The notes: a model not told the origin generated them from the letters alone. Shown: positions 8,125 through 15,985, counted from the first letter of the stretch. The stretch is 21,676 nucleotides of DNA from Kiloniellaceae bacterium (GCA_028280915.1 JANQKX010000046.1:1-21676); one strand, 5' to 3'. Program-made: numbers and translations.

Positions 8125-10698
8125 TCAGCCGTTCTTGAGGTCGCGCATCACCGTTTCCACTTTGGTGCGCGTTTCGAGAACAAACACCGGTGCCTTGGCG
8201 ACCATCCTGTCCAAGGACGCGCAATCCCCTTCGCGGGCGGCCGCTTCCACATGGGCGGCAAACTCGCCCATGCGCAGGGCCCCCACGCCCGCCGAACTGC
8301 TCTTCAGTGGATGGGCTTCCTTGGCGATCCTTTCCAGGTCCGAATCCTGAAACGCCTGATTAATGGCAGCCGTGCGGCCTTCGAGTTCGGTCAAATAGGT
8401 GTTGAGTATGGTTACCACACGGTCGCGCCCCACATTGGCCGTCAGTTCGTCGAGCGCGGCGGGCTCGAATACCGGTTTTTGTTCGGCGCGGCAGCCCGTT
8501 CCATCAGGCACACGAACAGCCGTGCCGGGGTCCAGCCAACGGGACAAGGTTTCGATAAGATCCGCCCGGCTCAAGGGCTTGCCCACGAAGTCGTCAAGGC
8601 CGTGCGACAAAATGCGTTCCCGGTCACCGCGCATGACATAGGCCGTCATGGCGATGATGGGGGTTTTGGCCTCGGGACCCGGCAGGGCCCGAATGGCGGC
8701 GGTGGCTTCCATGCCATCCATTTCCGGCATGGCAATGTCCATGAAGATCACGTCAAAGGGACGGCTGCGCACCGCGTTAATCGCTTCCTGCCCATCTCCG
8801 ACCATCTCCACCTGCAGGCCCAGGCGGTCCAACATGGCCCGCACGATCAGCTGATTGGTGGGATTGTCCTCGGCGACCAAGACCCGGCCGGAAAAGCTCA
8901 CCTGACGACGATTCCGGGCCCCGGTCACCGGCGCCCCTCCGTCGACGACCCCGCGGGGCAGTTGGTCCACGGCGGGCAGTCTAAGGGGCACCTCAAACCA
9001 AAAAAGGCTGCCCTCGCCCGGCGAACTCTCAAATCCGATCTGCCCGGACATCATATGGACCAGGTGCTGGCTGATCGCCAGGCCCAGCCCGGAAGACCCC
9101 ATCGTACTGGCCTTGCTTTGCGGTTTGGCCCAGAACTCCTCGAATAGTTTCTCCTGATCGTCCACATCGATACCGACGCCGGTATCTTCGATCTCGAAGC
9201 GAATGCGCGCGGTCTTATCATCCGAGGCGACGAGCCCGAGCCGGATGGTCACGCCACCGTGATAGGTGAATTTCACCGCGTTGCTGGCCAGGTTCGAAAG
9301 CACCTGCTGAATTCTGATCTGATCGCCGACCAAAAGCTGCGGCAATTCCGGTGACAACTCGGACCACAGGAGAATGCCCTTTTCTTCCGCTTGCGAGGAC
9401 AATAGTTGCACAACGGTTTCGACAATCTGAGAGGTATCAAAACACGAGGTTTCCAAATCCAGCTTGCCCGCTTCCAGCTTGGAAAAGTCCAAGATGGTGT
9501 TGATCAGGGCCAAAAGGTTCTTCGCCGATTCCCGGGCCAGGCCCACATAGGACCGGTCCGCCGGGGACATCTTTTTCATGTCCAAAAGCCCGATGGCGCC
9601 CAAGACCCCGTTGAGGGGCGTGCGGATTTCGTGGCTCATCATGGCCAGGAATTTGGATTTGACCCGGCTGCCCTCCTCCGCGGCTTCCTTGGCCGCCAAA
9701 AGCTCGTTGTCCCGTTCCACCCGTTTTGAGATATCCCGCAGGTAGGCGGTGAAGTATTGTCGGCGGTCCACTTTGATCCCTGAAACCGAGAGCTCCACCG
9801 GGATCTCCTTGCCATCGGCGCGAACGGCCTCGATTTCGATGCGCTTGCCGAGGACCTTCGTCACACCGGTCCGCAGATAGCGGGCCATGCCTTTCTCGTG
9901 GGCCGCGCGGTGCCGCTCCGGGATGATGGTCTCCGCCAGGGACCGGCCCAGGATCTGGTCGCTCTTGAACAACAAGGTCTTTTCCGCCGCCGGATTGAAG
10001 TCGATGATCTGGCCCGATTCATCCACCGTGATGACACTATCAAAGGCCGTTTCGGCCACCGAACGGCGGAAAGCCTCCTGCCAGCGCAGGTCCTTCAACC
10101 GCGCGAAAAGCTGCCAATAGATGTAACCGGCCAGGGCGATCCCGCTGATCATGACGCCAAAGAACGAAAAGCCCAGGTACCAAACCAGTTCCTCGATATT
10201 GCTCTGCAGTTCGTCGATCAGGCGGTGCTGATAGGCGACCGCCTCCACCGACAGGGCCTGCAGCGCGGGCAGCAGGGCGCTCAGGCTTTCCTCAGCCCTT
10301 TCAATGGCCTGCCGGTCTCCCTCCTTGATCGCCGGCAAGTCGCCGTCGATCAAGTCCAAGACGCCGCGAACCAGCACCACCGTCGCCGGCCCGCCGGCCA
10401 GATCGCCGACCTCCCGCCCGACCTCGCCCTGCTCCAGAAGCGCCAAACGGCTCCATAGAATGTCGAAACGCTGGGCAAAGTTGGTGGATCCCCTGGTCTG
10501 CTCCTTCAGGGCCAAGAGCGTCACCATGGTTTCGCGTTGCAGCTGGCCAACGCTCCAAACCATGTTGTCCGCCTCGAACTTAAAAATCTGAGTACGCTTG
10601 TCCGAAATGGCGTTCAGCCCCACCAGCACGCTGATCGCCAAAACGATCAGCATACCGAAGGCAACCAGGCCAAAAAGCAGGATACGGTTTTTTATCAT
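8125..10698 (-). CDS. Hybrid sensor histidine kinase (periplasmic helical sensor, PAS, HisKA, HATPase, receiver, Hpt)
   Basis: The 857-aa protein has TM1 (about 7-29), an all-helical periplasmic region (about 30-170) with the segment F-D-I-L-W-S-R-L-A-L-L (78-88), and TM2 (about 172-195). PAS follows (about 210-325), then HisKA with phospho-acceptor His356 (MMSHEIRTPLNG). The HATPase domain keeps Asn473, a DTGVGI box at Asp505 and GLGL (537-540). The receiver has the ED pair 610-611, Asp654 and Lys707. A C-terminal Hpt domain carries His796 in AHPLKSSSAG. All phosphorelay residues are present, so it can run His-Asp-His internally and phosphorylate a separate regulator. The gene begins 16 bp after the SUOX-fold gene, so the two are one operon. 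The likely target is the LuxO-like regulator encoded just upstream. The input signal is inferred to come from the SUOX-fold partner. Confidence 0.93.
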   Translation of the reverse strand: MIKNRILLFGLVAFGMLIVLAISVLVGLNAISDKRTQIFKFEADNMVWSVGQLQRETMVTLLALKEQTRGSTNFAQRFDILWSRLALLEQGEVGREVGDLAGGPATVVLVRGVLDLIDGDLPAIKEGDRQAIERAEESLSALLPALQALSVEAVAYQHRLIDELQSNIEELVWYLGFSFFGVMISGIALAGYIYWQLFARLKDLRWQEAFRRSVAETAFDSVITVDESGQIIDFNPAAEKTLLFKSDQILGRSLAETIIPERHRAAHEKGMARYLRTGVTKVLGKRIEIEAVRADGKEIPVELSVSGIKVDRRQYFTAYLRDISKRVERDNELLAAKEAAEEGSRVKSKFLAMMSHEIRTPLNGVLGAIGLLDMKKMSPADRSYVGLARESAKNLLALINTILDFSKLEAGKLDLETSCFDTSQIVETVVQLLSSQAEEKGILLWSELSPELPQLLVGDQIRIQQVLSNLASNAVKFTYHGGVTIRLGLVASDDKTARIRFEIEDTGVGIDVDDQEKLFEEFWAKPQSKASTMGSSGLGLAISQHLVHMMSGQIGFESSPGEGSLFWFEVPLRLPAVDQLPRGVVDGGAPVTGARNRRQVSFSGRVLVAEDNPTNQLIVRAMLDRLGLQVEMVGDGQEAINAVRSRPFDVIFMDIAMPEMDGMEATAAIRALPGPEAKTPIIAMTAYVMRGDRERILSHGLDDFVGKPLSRADLIETLSRWLDPGTAVRVPDGTGCRAEQKPVFEPAALDELTANVGRDRVVTILNTYLTELEGRTAAINQAFQDSDLERIAKEAHPLKSSSAGVGALRMGEFAAHVEAAAREGDCASLDRMVAKAPVFVLETRTKVETVMRDLKNG

Positions 10699-10714
10699 AC
10701 GTCCAAGACCGGCC

Positions 10715-11194
10715 CTATTGAACTTCCAGGCGGTTTAGTTGCCAGACCCAGCGGCCTTGAACTTCTTTTTTACCCACCTCGGGATTTTGATCCAGGGGAT
10801 AGACAATCCACAAGGGTCCCTTGTCGCGCAGGCTCAAGCGCCGGCCCTCCATCTCCCAGGCGATCAGCACGTCGTAGCGGCTGAAGTCCGACAGCGGGAT
10901 GACGGCACTATAGTCGTTAACCGCGGCGGCGGTCACCACGTCGCCCGTGGCTTGCAGATAGGCCATCAGATCCCGGGCGAGCACCCCTTTGAAGGTCTTG
11001 ACACCGGTGGTCCATGGCGTGGTCGTGCGCACTTCGCTCACACCGATCGCCTGCAAGTCCTCGATCGCCAAATCCGTGGCGCCCTGTCCGATGTTCCCCG
11101 AAACCTGCAAATCGGGCTCCTGCGCCCAAACCGGCGCAATCAGCAAGAGATTCAAAAGGCTCAATGCACCCAAAAGGCCGGCCGTCACTTTCAT
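10715..11194 (-). CDS. Secreted SUOX-fold (molybdopterin-oxidoreductase-like) protein, PruR-like candidate pterin sensor
   Basis: I chose ATG 11194 because it begins a clear signal peptide (MKVTAGLLGALSLLNLLLIAPVWAQ, split after A-Q-A-type site W-A); the frame extends upstream without start-like context. The mature part of about 135 aa has hallmarks of the sulfite-oxidase/Oxidored_molyb fold: TTTPWTTGVKTFKGVLARDL, A-V-N-D-Y-S-A-V-I-P, and RDKGPLWIVYPLD. There is no cysteine anywhere, so the Cys ligand that holds molybdenum in true SUOX enzymes is missing. From memory, PruR of Agrobacterium is such a Cys-less periplasmic pterin-binding protein that controls a membrane signalling partner, and relatives occur beside membrane sensors. 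The hybrid kinase gene 16 bp downstream makes the same role likely here. Expression probably comes from the -24/-12 promoter at 11304-11319. Confidence 0.78.
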   Translation of the reverse strand: MKVTAGLLGALSLLNLLLIAPVWAQEPDLQVSGNIGQGATDLAIEDLQAIGVSEVRTTTPWTTGVKTFKGVLARDLMAYLQATGDVVTAAAVNDYSAVIPLSDFSRYDVLIAWEMEGRRLSLRDKGPLWIVYPLDQNPEVGKKEVQGRWVWQLNRLEVQ

Positions 11195-11303
11195 CGCTTT
11201 TCCACTCCGCAGTCGTGGGACATCGTCTTTGGATAATGCATAGGATTCCACCGCTGCCGCCAAAACAAAAGGGCCTGAACCGGTGCTCGGACCAATAGGC
11301 GGA

Positions 11304-11319
11304 CGCAAGCCGCGGGCCA
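11304..11319 (-). promoter_or_regulatory. Predicted sigma-54 (-24/-12) promoter of the SUOX-fold/kinase operon
   Basis: The minus strand reads TGGCCCGCGGCTTGCG, against the consensus TGGCACG-N4-TTGCW. The essential GG and GC pairs are present with the exact 10-bp spacing; only one base of the -24 block and one of the -12 block differ. The predicted start is near 11293, about 99 bp before the ATG at 11194. A sigma-54 activator gene (with GAFTGA) lies directly upstream. Confidence 0.68.
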
Positions 11320-11392
11320 ATTCCATAAGCAACTGACTTTAAATGATTTTAGTGCCTCCGAAAACGGGCATATGGCGAAATGAGCCAACGAT

Positions 11393-11409
11393 CGCTGCAA
11401 TTTGCAGCG
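11393..11409. promoter_or_regulatory. LuxO/NtrC-type upstream activator site (17-bp perfect palindrome)
   Basis: CGCTGCAA-T-TTGCAGCG is a perfect inverted repeat. Its core TGCA-ATT-TGCA matches the known LuxO site pattern TTGCA-N3-TGCAA apart from the outer bases. Its centre at 11401 is about 84 bp upstream of the -24 element and about 108 bp from the predicted start, a normal enhancer distance. Confidence 0.6.
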
Positions 11410-11551
11410 GCCGTGCTGCAGAATGAAACAGTCAGCGGTGCCAGCGCCGGTGCCTTACAGGGAAAGATTACGAAATTTTAGATGGTTTATTTGCCTCAGC
11501 TTCCCGATCCGATCAGAGCATCGGTGCCGGCGACCCGACGACCCGGCGGGC

Positions 11552-12973
11552 TTAGCGCTGACGCTTTTCCCAGGCCTGTTTTTTGCGATAAATGGTCGAG
11601 GTGGAAATGTCCAAGGCCCGCGCCGCCCGGCTCACATTGCCGTCGAATTTTGCCAGGGCGGCGTCGATGGCCATGATGTCCAACTCGTCCAAGGGCCGGA
11701 TCAGGAGGGAGTCCAGCGGGGCCCCGGGGCCTTCCCCCGCCTCTCCAGCGGTTTCCGGGAGAATGGAACGCTCGGATCGAGGGGCCGCGCGCAGGGACAG
11801 GGGCAACATGTCTTGGCTCACCGTCTCCCCATCGTTCAGCACCACGATCTGGCGAATGGTGTTTTCCAGCTGCCGTACATTGCCCGGCCAAGGATAGCTT
11901 GCGATGGCCCGGCGCGCCTCCGGATCAAACCCCCGAAACCGCTTTTTTTCCACAGCGCCGTAGTCGTTCAAGAAACGCTCGGCCAACAAGATGATATCGC
12001 TGCGTCTCTCCCTTAGGGGCGGCATGTGAATCGGCACGACGAAAAGCCGATAGTAGAGATCCTCACGAAATCGGCCGGCCCGGACCTCTTCCAAGGGGTT
12101 CCGGTTGGTGGCGCAGATAAACCGCAGGTCTACAAACCTCTCCGTCGTGTCCCCCAAGCGCTTGAAGGAACCGGCCTGGATGAAGCGCAACAGCTTGGCT
12201 TGCAGATCCAGCCGCATCTCGCAGATCTCGTCGAGAAAAAAGGTGCCGCCGTCGGCCCTCGACGCGGCCCCCTGGTAGTCCGTCTGGGCGCCGGTAAAGG
12301 CGCCTCTGCGGTGGCCGAAGACCTCGGATTCCATGAGTTCGCGGGGAATGGCGGCACAGTTAAGCGCCACGAAAGGTCCGTTGCGCCGGCTGCTGCTGTC
12401 ATGGATCGCCTGGGCGCAAAGCTCCTTACCCGTCCCGGATTCGCCGGTGATGAAAATGGAGGCTTGGGACTGGGCCGCCCGTTCGATCAGAGTGAAGACG
12501 TTCTGCATGGCCGGCGACTGGCCCAAAAAACCACTCGGTCCTCGCGACGTCGACGCCGGCGCCTTTTCACCGCCCCCCTCCAGCGCCGGACGGCCGAGGG
12601 CGCGGCGGGCCAAGGCGGATTCAACGGATTGGCCCAGTTTTTCCAGGCTGCAGGGTTTCATGATGAAGTCCATGGCCCCCAGACGCATGGCCTCCACCGC
12701 CCGCCGTACCGAGCCGTTGCCTGTGATCACAATGGAAGGCAGGTTAAGCCTGCGCGCTTCAAGCTCTTGCAGGATTTCAATGCCGTCCATGTCCGGCAAG
12801 GCCAAATCCAGAAGCATCAGGTCAAAGTCCGGACTTTCCGTCGCCGCCAGGGCCTTGCGGCCCGTGTCGACCTGCCGCACCCCATAGCCGGCGCCGGATA
12901 AAAAGGCCCCGAACATCTCGGACGTGGTGGGGGAATCCTCCACGATCAGAATTTTTTTGGCCTGTGGGTTCAT
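11552..12973 (-). CDS. LuxO-like sigma-54-dependent response regulator (NtrC family)
   Basis: With start ATG 12973 (AAGGGG four bases upstream) it is 473 aa. The receiver (about 6-122) has Asp12 in the acidic pocket, phospho-acceptor Asp56 and Lys106. The AAA+ domain (about 148-370) has Walker A GESGTGKE (177-184), an intact GAFTGA loop (224-229) that contacts sigma-54, and Walker B GGTFFLDE (242-249). A Fis-type helix-turn-helix ends it (about 446-467, with S-T-S-T-I-Y-R-K-K-Q-A-W). Long stretches, such as the one around ASIFITGESGTGKE and the segment with DLQAKLLRFIQ, closely resemble LuxO of Vibrio as I remember it. LuxO receives phosphate from an Hpt protein; here the Hpt domain of the neighbouring hybrid kinase could serve. 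An in-frame TTG at 13027 with AGAAGG upstream would add 18 residues. No luxU-like gene is present. Confidence 0.88.
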   Translation of the reverse strand: MNPQAKKILIVEDSPTTSEMFGAFLSGAGYGVRQVDTGRKALAATESPDFDLMLLDLALPDMDGIEILQELEARRLNLPSIVITGNGSVRRAVEAMRLGAMDFIMKPCSLEKLGQSVESALARRALGRPALEGGGEKAPASTSRGPSGFLGQSPAMQNVFTLIERAAQSQASIFITGESGTGKELCAQAIHDSSSRRNGPFVALNCAAIPRELMESEVFGHRRGAFTGAQTDYQGAASRADGGTFFLDEICEMRLDLQAKLLRFIQAGSFKRLGDTTERFVDLRFICATNRNPLEEVRAGRFREDLYYRLFVVPIHMPPLRERRSDIILLAERFLNDYGAVEKKRFRGFDPEARRAIASYPWPGNVRQLENTIRQIVVLNDGETVSQDMLPLSLRAAPRSERSILPETAGEAGEGPGAPLDSLLIRPLDELDIMAIDAALAKFDGNVSRAARALDISTSTIYRKKQAWEKRQR

Positions 12974-13386
12974 CGATCCCCTTTTTCGTAAAGCCGCCAG
13001 AATAGGTTTGGATACCTTGAGAACCAAGCAAAACCTTCTCCCTTAAGGCCCGAAAAATAATAGTTTTTCCCTGAGTGGCATGGCAATCCCGGATCACGGA
13101 AGGCTTGCGACGACGGACCGACGACTTCTTGAGCGAGATCAATCCGGTGTTGTCAATCCAGGGCAACGCGCGCCCCATCTCCTGGGTAGCAGGACGACGA
13201 CACCACGGCCTTCAATGCTGAAGTATCCTAATGTCTCATGAGAAATCCTACCTTTTTAACGCTCCTCATCGTGAGATAGACTGACCGCCGTGGCCAAACG
13301 GGGCTGTGCAGGGCTGTTTGGGCAAATCTTCCCAACCTTTCGGTGCACGGGGCAATTCAATTCGATCAGAAAAGGTCTCATTTCAA
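12974..13386. other. Divergent intergenic region between the LuxO-like gene and the aminotransferase gene
   Basis: The 413-bp region holds a likely minus-strand sigma-70 promoter (13057-13086), a 10-bp palindrome TCTCATGAGA (13234-13243) flanked by two ATCCTA copies (13225 and 13245), and the sequence TAATGTCTCAT (13229-13239). That sequence is the exact reverse complement of 11 bp in the RND operator. Open frames crossing the region on both strands show no recognisable protein. The aminotransferase promoter is not evident. Confidence 0.45.
13057..13086 (-). promoter_or_regulatory. Possible sigma-70 promoter of the LuxO-like gene
   Basis: On the minus strand TTGCCA (13086-13081) and TATTAT (13062-13057) are separated by 18 bp. 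The start would be near 13050, upstream of both candidate start codons (13027 and 12973). Confidence 0.35.
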
Positions 13387-14781
13387 ATGAAAAGCAATGC
13401 CATCTACGATCAGGACGACCTTTGGAACAAAGACCGTCTGCACGCGGTGCATGGCTGGACCGACTATTCTAACTTCCGTGACCAAGGGTCGGAAATCCTG
13501 GTCGAGGCCGACGGGCTTTATGTCACCGATATTAACGGCAATCGGCTGCTGGATGCCATGGGCGGGGTTTGGTGCGTCAACGTGGGCTACGGGCGGGACG
13601 AGATTGTCGATGCCATTGCCGCCCAGGCCCGGCGCCTGCCCTTTGCCAACCCCTTCCGGGCCACCACCTCGCCGCCGGCGGCGCAGCTGACCGCCAAGGT
13701 TGCCCAGTTGGCCCCGGGGGATCTGGATCACGTGCTCTTTTCCGCCGGCGGGTCAACGGCCAACGACGCGGCTTTGCGGCTGATCCAGCTTTATTTCAAC
13801 ACCACCGGCCGGCCTGACAAAAAGCAAATCCTCAGCCGGGTCGATGCCTATCACGGCAGCACCTCGGCCTCCGCTTCCATTTGCGGCATCGCGCAAAACA
13901 AGGTGGGCTTTGACCTGCCCGATGTGGGCACCCGCTATGTTTCGGCCCCTTACGAGTACCGCAATCCGCAAAACCTGCAAGGCCAGGCCTTCAGCGACTT
14001 TCTGGTGGACGAATTCGCCGAAACAGTCAAATCGATCGGGCCGGAAAAGATCGCCTGTTTTTATGCCGAACCCGTCATGGGCATGGGGGGCGTCCTGGTC
14101 CCGCCCCCGGGGTACTTCAGCCGGATTGCCGAGATCTGCAAGGAAAACGATATCATCATCGTGGCGGATGAAGTGGTGACCGGGTTCGGGCGTATCGGCG
14201 AATACTTCGCCTCCGATGCGGTTTTTGAGATGGCGCCCGATATCATTAGCTGCGCCAAGGGCTTGACCTCGGGTTATCTGCCGTTGGGCGCCACGATCAT
14301 TTCCAGCCAAATCATGGATGCCTTGCAAACGCCGGTCGCCGAGGGCGCCACCTTCACCCACGGTTTCACCTATGCGGAGCACCCGGTTTGCTGTGCCGCG
14401 GCCCTGGCCAACATTGACATCATGGAACGGGAACGCATTCCAGAGAACGTGCAAGCGCTTTCGCCCTACCTGAAGTCCAAGTTGGACTCCCTATTGGATC
14501 TGGACATCGTCGGTGACGTGCGCGGCGCGGGCTTCATGTTCGCGATCGAGAACGTAGCCGATAAAAAGACCAAGGCGCTGTTTCCCGCCCCGGTCGGCAT
14601 CGGCCAGCGCATCGCCAAACACGCCCGGGACAGAGGGCTGATCATTCGGCCGGGCGGCCACCTCAACATCCTCTCGCCGCCCCTTACGCTGAAACGGGAA
14701 GACATCGATTTCATTTTTGACACGCTCCGCGAGAGCATTGAGGCAACGCAAGGAGATCTTGCCCGCGAGGATCTTTTGTAG
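13387..14781 (+). CDS. Class III (omega) aminotransferase, PLP-dependent
   Basis: This 464-aa protein belongs to the omega-amino acid:pyruvate / taurine:pyruvate type of class III aminotransferases. Visible features are L-L-D-A-M-G-G-V-W-C-V-N-V-G-Y-G (about 54-69), the phosphate-binding GGSTANDAA (121-129), Tyr155-His156-Gly157 for ring stacking, Asp261 in VADEVVTGFGR (pyridine nitrogen) and Lys291 in CAKGLTSGYLPLGA (Schiff base). All catalytic residues are intact. The start at ATG 13387 gives the usual N-terminus (a D-L-W-N-K-D-R-L-H segment); the ribosome site is weak. The substrate is likely an omega-amine or beta-amino acid with pyruvate as acceptor, but cannot be fixed from sequence. 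It is followed on the same strand by the LysR gene and a quaternary-amine importer, which suggests catabolism of an imported nitrogen compound. Confidence 0.9.
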   Translation: MKSNAIYDQDDLWNKDRLHAVHGWTDYSNFRDQGSEILVEADGLYVTDINGNRLLDAMGGVWCVNVGYGRDEIVDAIAAQARRLPFANPFRATTSPPAAQLTAKVAQLAPGDLDHVLFSAGGSTANDAALRLIQLYFNTTGRPDKKQILSRVDAYHGSTSASASICGIAQNKVGFDLPDVGTRYVSAPYEYRNPQNLQGQAFSDFLVDEFAETVKSIGPEKIACFYAEPVMGMGGVLVPPPGYFSRIAEICKENDIIIVADEVVTGFGRIGEYFASDAVFEMAPDIISCAKGLTSGYLPLGATIISSQIMDALQTPVAEGATFTHGFTYAEHPVCCAAALANIDIMERERIPENVQALSPYLKSKLDSLLDLDIVGDVRGAGFMFAIENVADKKTKALFPAPVGIGQRIAKHARDRGLIIRPGGHLNILSPPLTLKREDIDFIFDTLRESIEATQGDLAREDLL

Positions 14782-14894
14782 CCCTTTGATCCGGCCCTCC
14801 GACGGCCCCTTCTGGTGACGCCCCCCTCTAGTGACGTCTGGGGCCATTCATGGTAAAGAGCCTGATCGGATGGGTTCTGGCGTTTTTTTCGATT

Positions 14895-15767
14895 ATGTTG
14901 TCACCGCTTAATGGGCTGCGCGCTTTCGAGGCTGTCTCCAGACATCTCACCATTGTCGGTGCGGCCAACGAACTCCACGTCACCCCCTCGGCGGTCAGCC
15001 ACCAGATCAAGAATTTGGAAAAATTCTTTGGCGTGGAACTGGTCAAGAAGACAAAGCAAGGCTTGTCCCTGACCTATGAAGGGGAATTGTTGTGCCAGAA
15101 CCTGGGTACGGCCTTCAAGCTGATCGACGAGGCCGTGTCCAACGTTGTGTCCGTCACGGCCTCCAGTTCAATCGGCTTGTCCACCACGTCCCAATTCGCC
15201 GCCCGCTGGCTGACCCCGCGCCTGCCGCGATTCTGGCGCTTGCGGCCCAAGTTTACCCTGGAGTTTTTCCACACCACCAAGGAGCCGGATTTTTCCAATA
15301 GCCGCCTGAGCCTGGCGATCCTCTGGCTGCACAAAAGTGAGGCGGGAAAAGACGACCAGCTGCTGTTCGACGGCTGCCTGACCCCCGCCTGCGCCGCCAC
15401 GGTGCTGAAAGGCGACAGCCCAAAAATGGCCCCGCAGATGCTCATCAATCACAGCCTGTTGGAGGGTGACGACAAATCCCTGTGGCCCGAATGGTTGACG
15501 GCGGCCGGCGTGCCCGGCTTGGCGCCTAAGTTTTACGAGTTCTATGAAGACGCCAGCGTCCGCTTTCAAGCCATGATGGCCGGCGAGGGCTTTGCCCTTA
15601 TCTGCCCCTCCTTGTTCGAGGAAGAATTGAAGAACGGCACCATCGTCTGCCCATTTTCAACCTCTTTGGAAGGCTATGGGTTTTTCCTGAGAAGTCCCAG
15701 CGCCCGCAAAACCAACGCCAACCTGACTTTCCTGACCCGCTGGCTGATCCGAGAAGCCCGGCAATAG
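14895..15767 (+). CDS. LysR-family transcriptional regulator (GcvA-like)
   Basis: From ATG 14895 the protein is 290 aa and begins M-L-S-P-L-N-G-L-R-A-F-E-A-V, the normal LysR N-terminus. The winged-helix motif spans about residues 17-45 (A-A-N-E-L-H-V-T-P-S-A-V-S-H-Q-I-K), and the form P-S-A-V-S-H-Q-I is typical of the GcvA group. A periplasmic-binding-like effector domain follows (about 90-285), with D-A-S-V-R-F-Q-A-M-M-A-G-E-G-F-A-L near its end. An upstream in-frame ATG at 14850 would add 15 hydrophobic residues and is less likely; neither start has a good ribosome site. LysR proteins usually control adjacent genes, so the aminotransferase before it and the ABC importer after it are the natural targets. 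The inducer is unknown. Confidence 0.9.
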   Translation: MLSPLNGLRAFEAVSRHLTIVGAANELHVTPSAVSHQIKNLEKFFGVELVKKTKQGLSLTYEGELLCQNLGTAFKLIDEAVSNVVSVTASSSIGLSTTSQFAARWLTPRLPRFWRLRPKFTLEFFHTTKEPDFSNSRLSLAILWLHKSEAGKDDQLLFDGCLTPACAATVLKGDSPKMAPQMLINHSLLEGDDKSLWPEWLTAAGVPGLAPKFYEFYEDASVRFQAMMAGEGFALICPSLFEEELKNGTIVCPFSTSLEGYGFFLRSPSARKTNANLTFLTRWLIREARQ

Positions 15768-15795
15768 ATTCATCAGTTAGTTTGCCATTAGTTTT

Positions 15796-15818
15796 TCTCA
15801 AAACAGCTGAGATTTTTT
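15796..15818 (+). terminator. Weak intrinsic terminator after the LysR gene
   Basis: TCTCA (15796-15800) and TGAGA (15808-15812) form a 5-bp stem with a 7-nt loop, followed by six T (15813-15818), 28 bp after the LysR stop codon. The stem is short and A/T-rich, so termination may be partial. Confidence 0.4.
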
Positions 15819-15906
15819 CTCCCCGGCCCGCGGGCAAATTCGCCTAAGTTGTTTGGCAATAGGGAACCCGGCGCGTCTCACAGCCGAGTCAAAAATCCCT
15901 GCGGCG

Positions 15907-15932
15907 GAACAGGCCCCCGATAGAACAGGCCC
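15907..15932. repeat. Direct repeat upstream of the ABC importer
   Basis: GAACAGGCCC occurs at 15907-15916 and 15923-15932 (16-bp period), followed by CCGAT and TCGGCGAT respectively. It lies 54 bp before the ATPase start and could be a tandem regulator site or simple duplication. Confidence 0.5.
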
Positions 15933-15985
15933 TCGGCGATGACGCTAGATACTTTGATGCCCAAAACAATGGCCAAACCAATTCA

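Larger units (their letters stand above)
11195..11551. other. 357-bp regulatory gap between the LuxO-like gene and the sensor operon
   Basis: No gene is seen here on either strand. It holds the -24/-12 promoter (11304-11319) and the palindrome (11393-11409), leaving a leader of about 100 nt before the SUOX-fold start. I find no T-run terminator after the predicted start near 11293, so a free small RNA is not supported. No strong terminator follows the LuxO-like gene. Confidence 0.6.

Noticed and set aside
11195..11293. Qrr-like small RNA driven by the sigma-54 promoter
   Set aside because: No terminator hairpin with a T-run follows; the segment is better read as the leader of the SUOX-fold gene.
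11428..11443. Second -24-like block (minus strand TGGCACC) in the same gap
   Set aside because: The -24 half matches well, but the GC of the -12 element is missing at the required spacing.
12026..12901. 291-codon plus-strand frame opposite the LuxO-like gene
   Set aside because: It lies entirely antisense to conserved AAA+ and receiver sequence and shows no domain.
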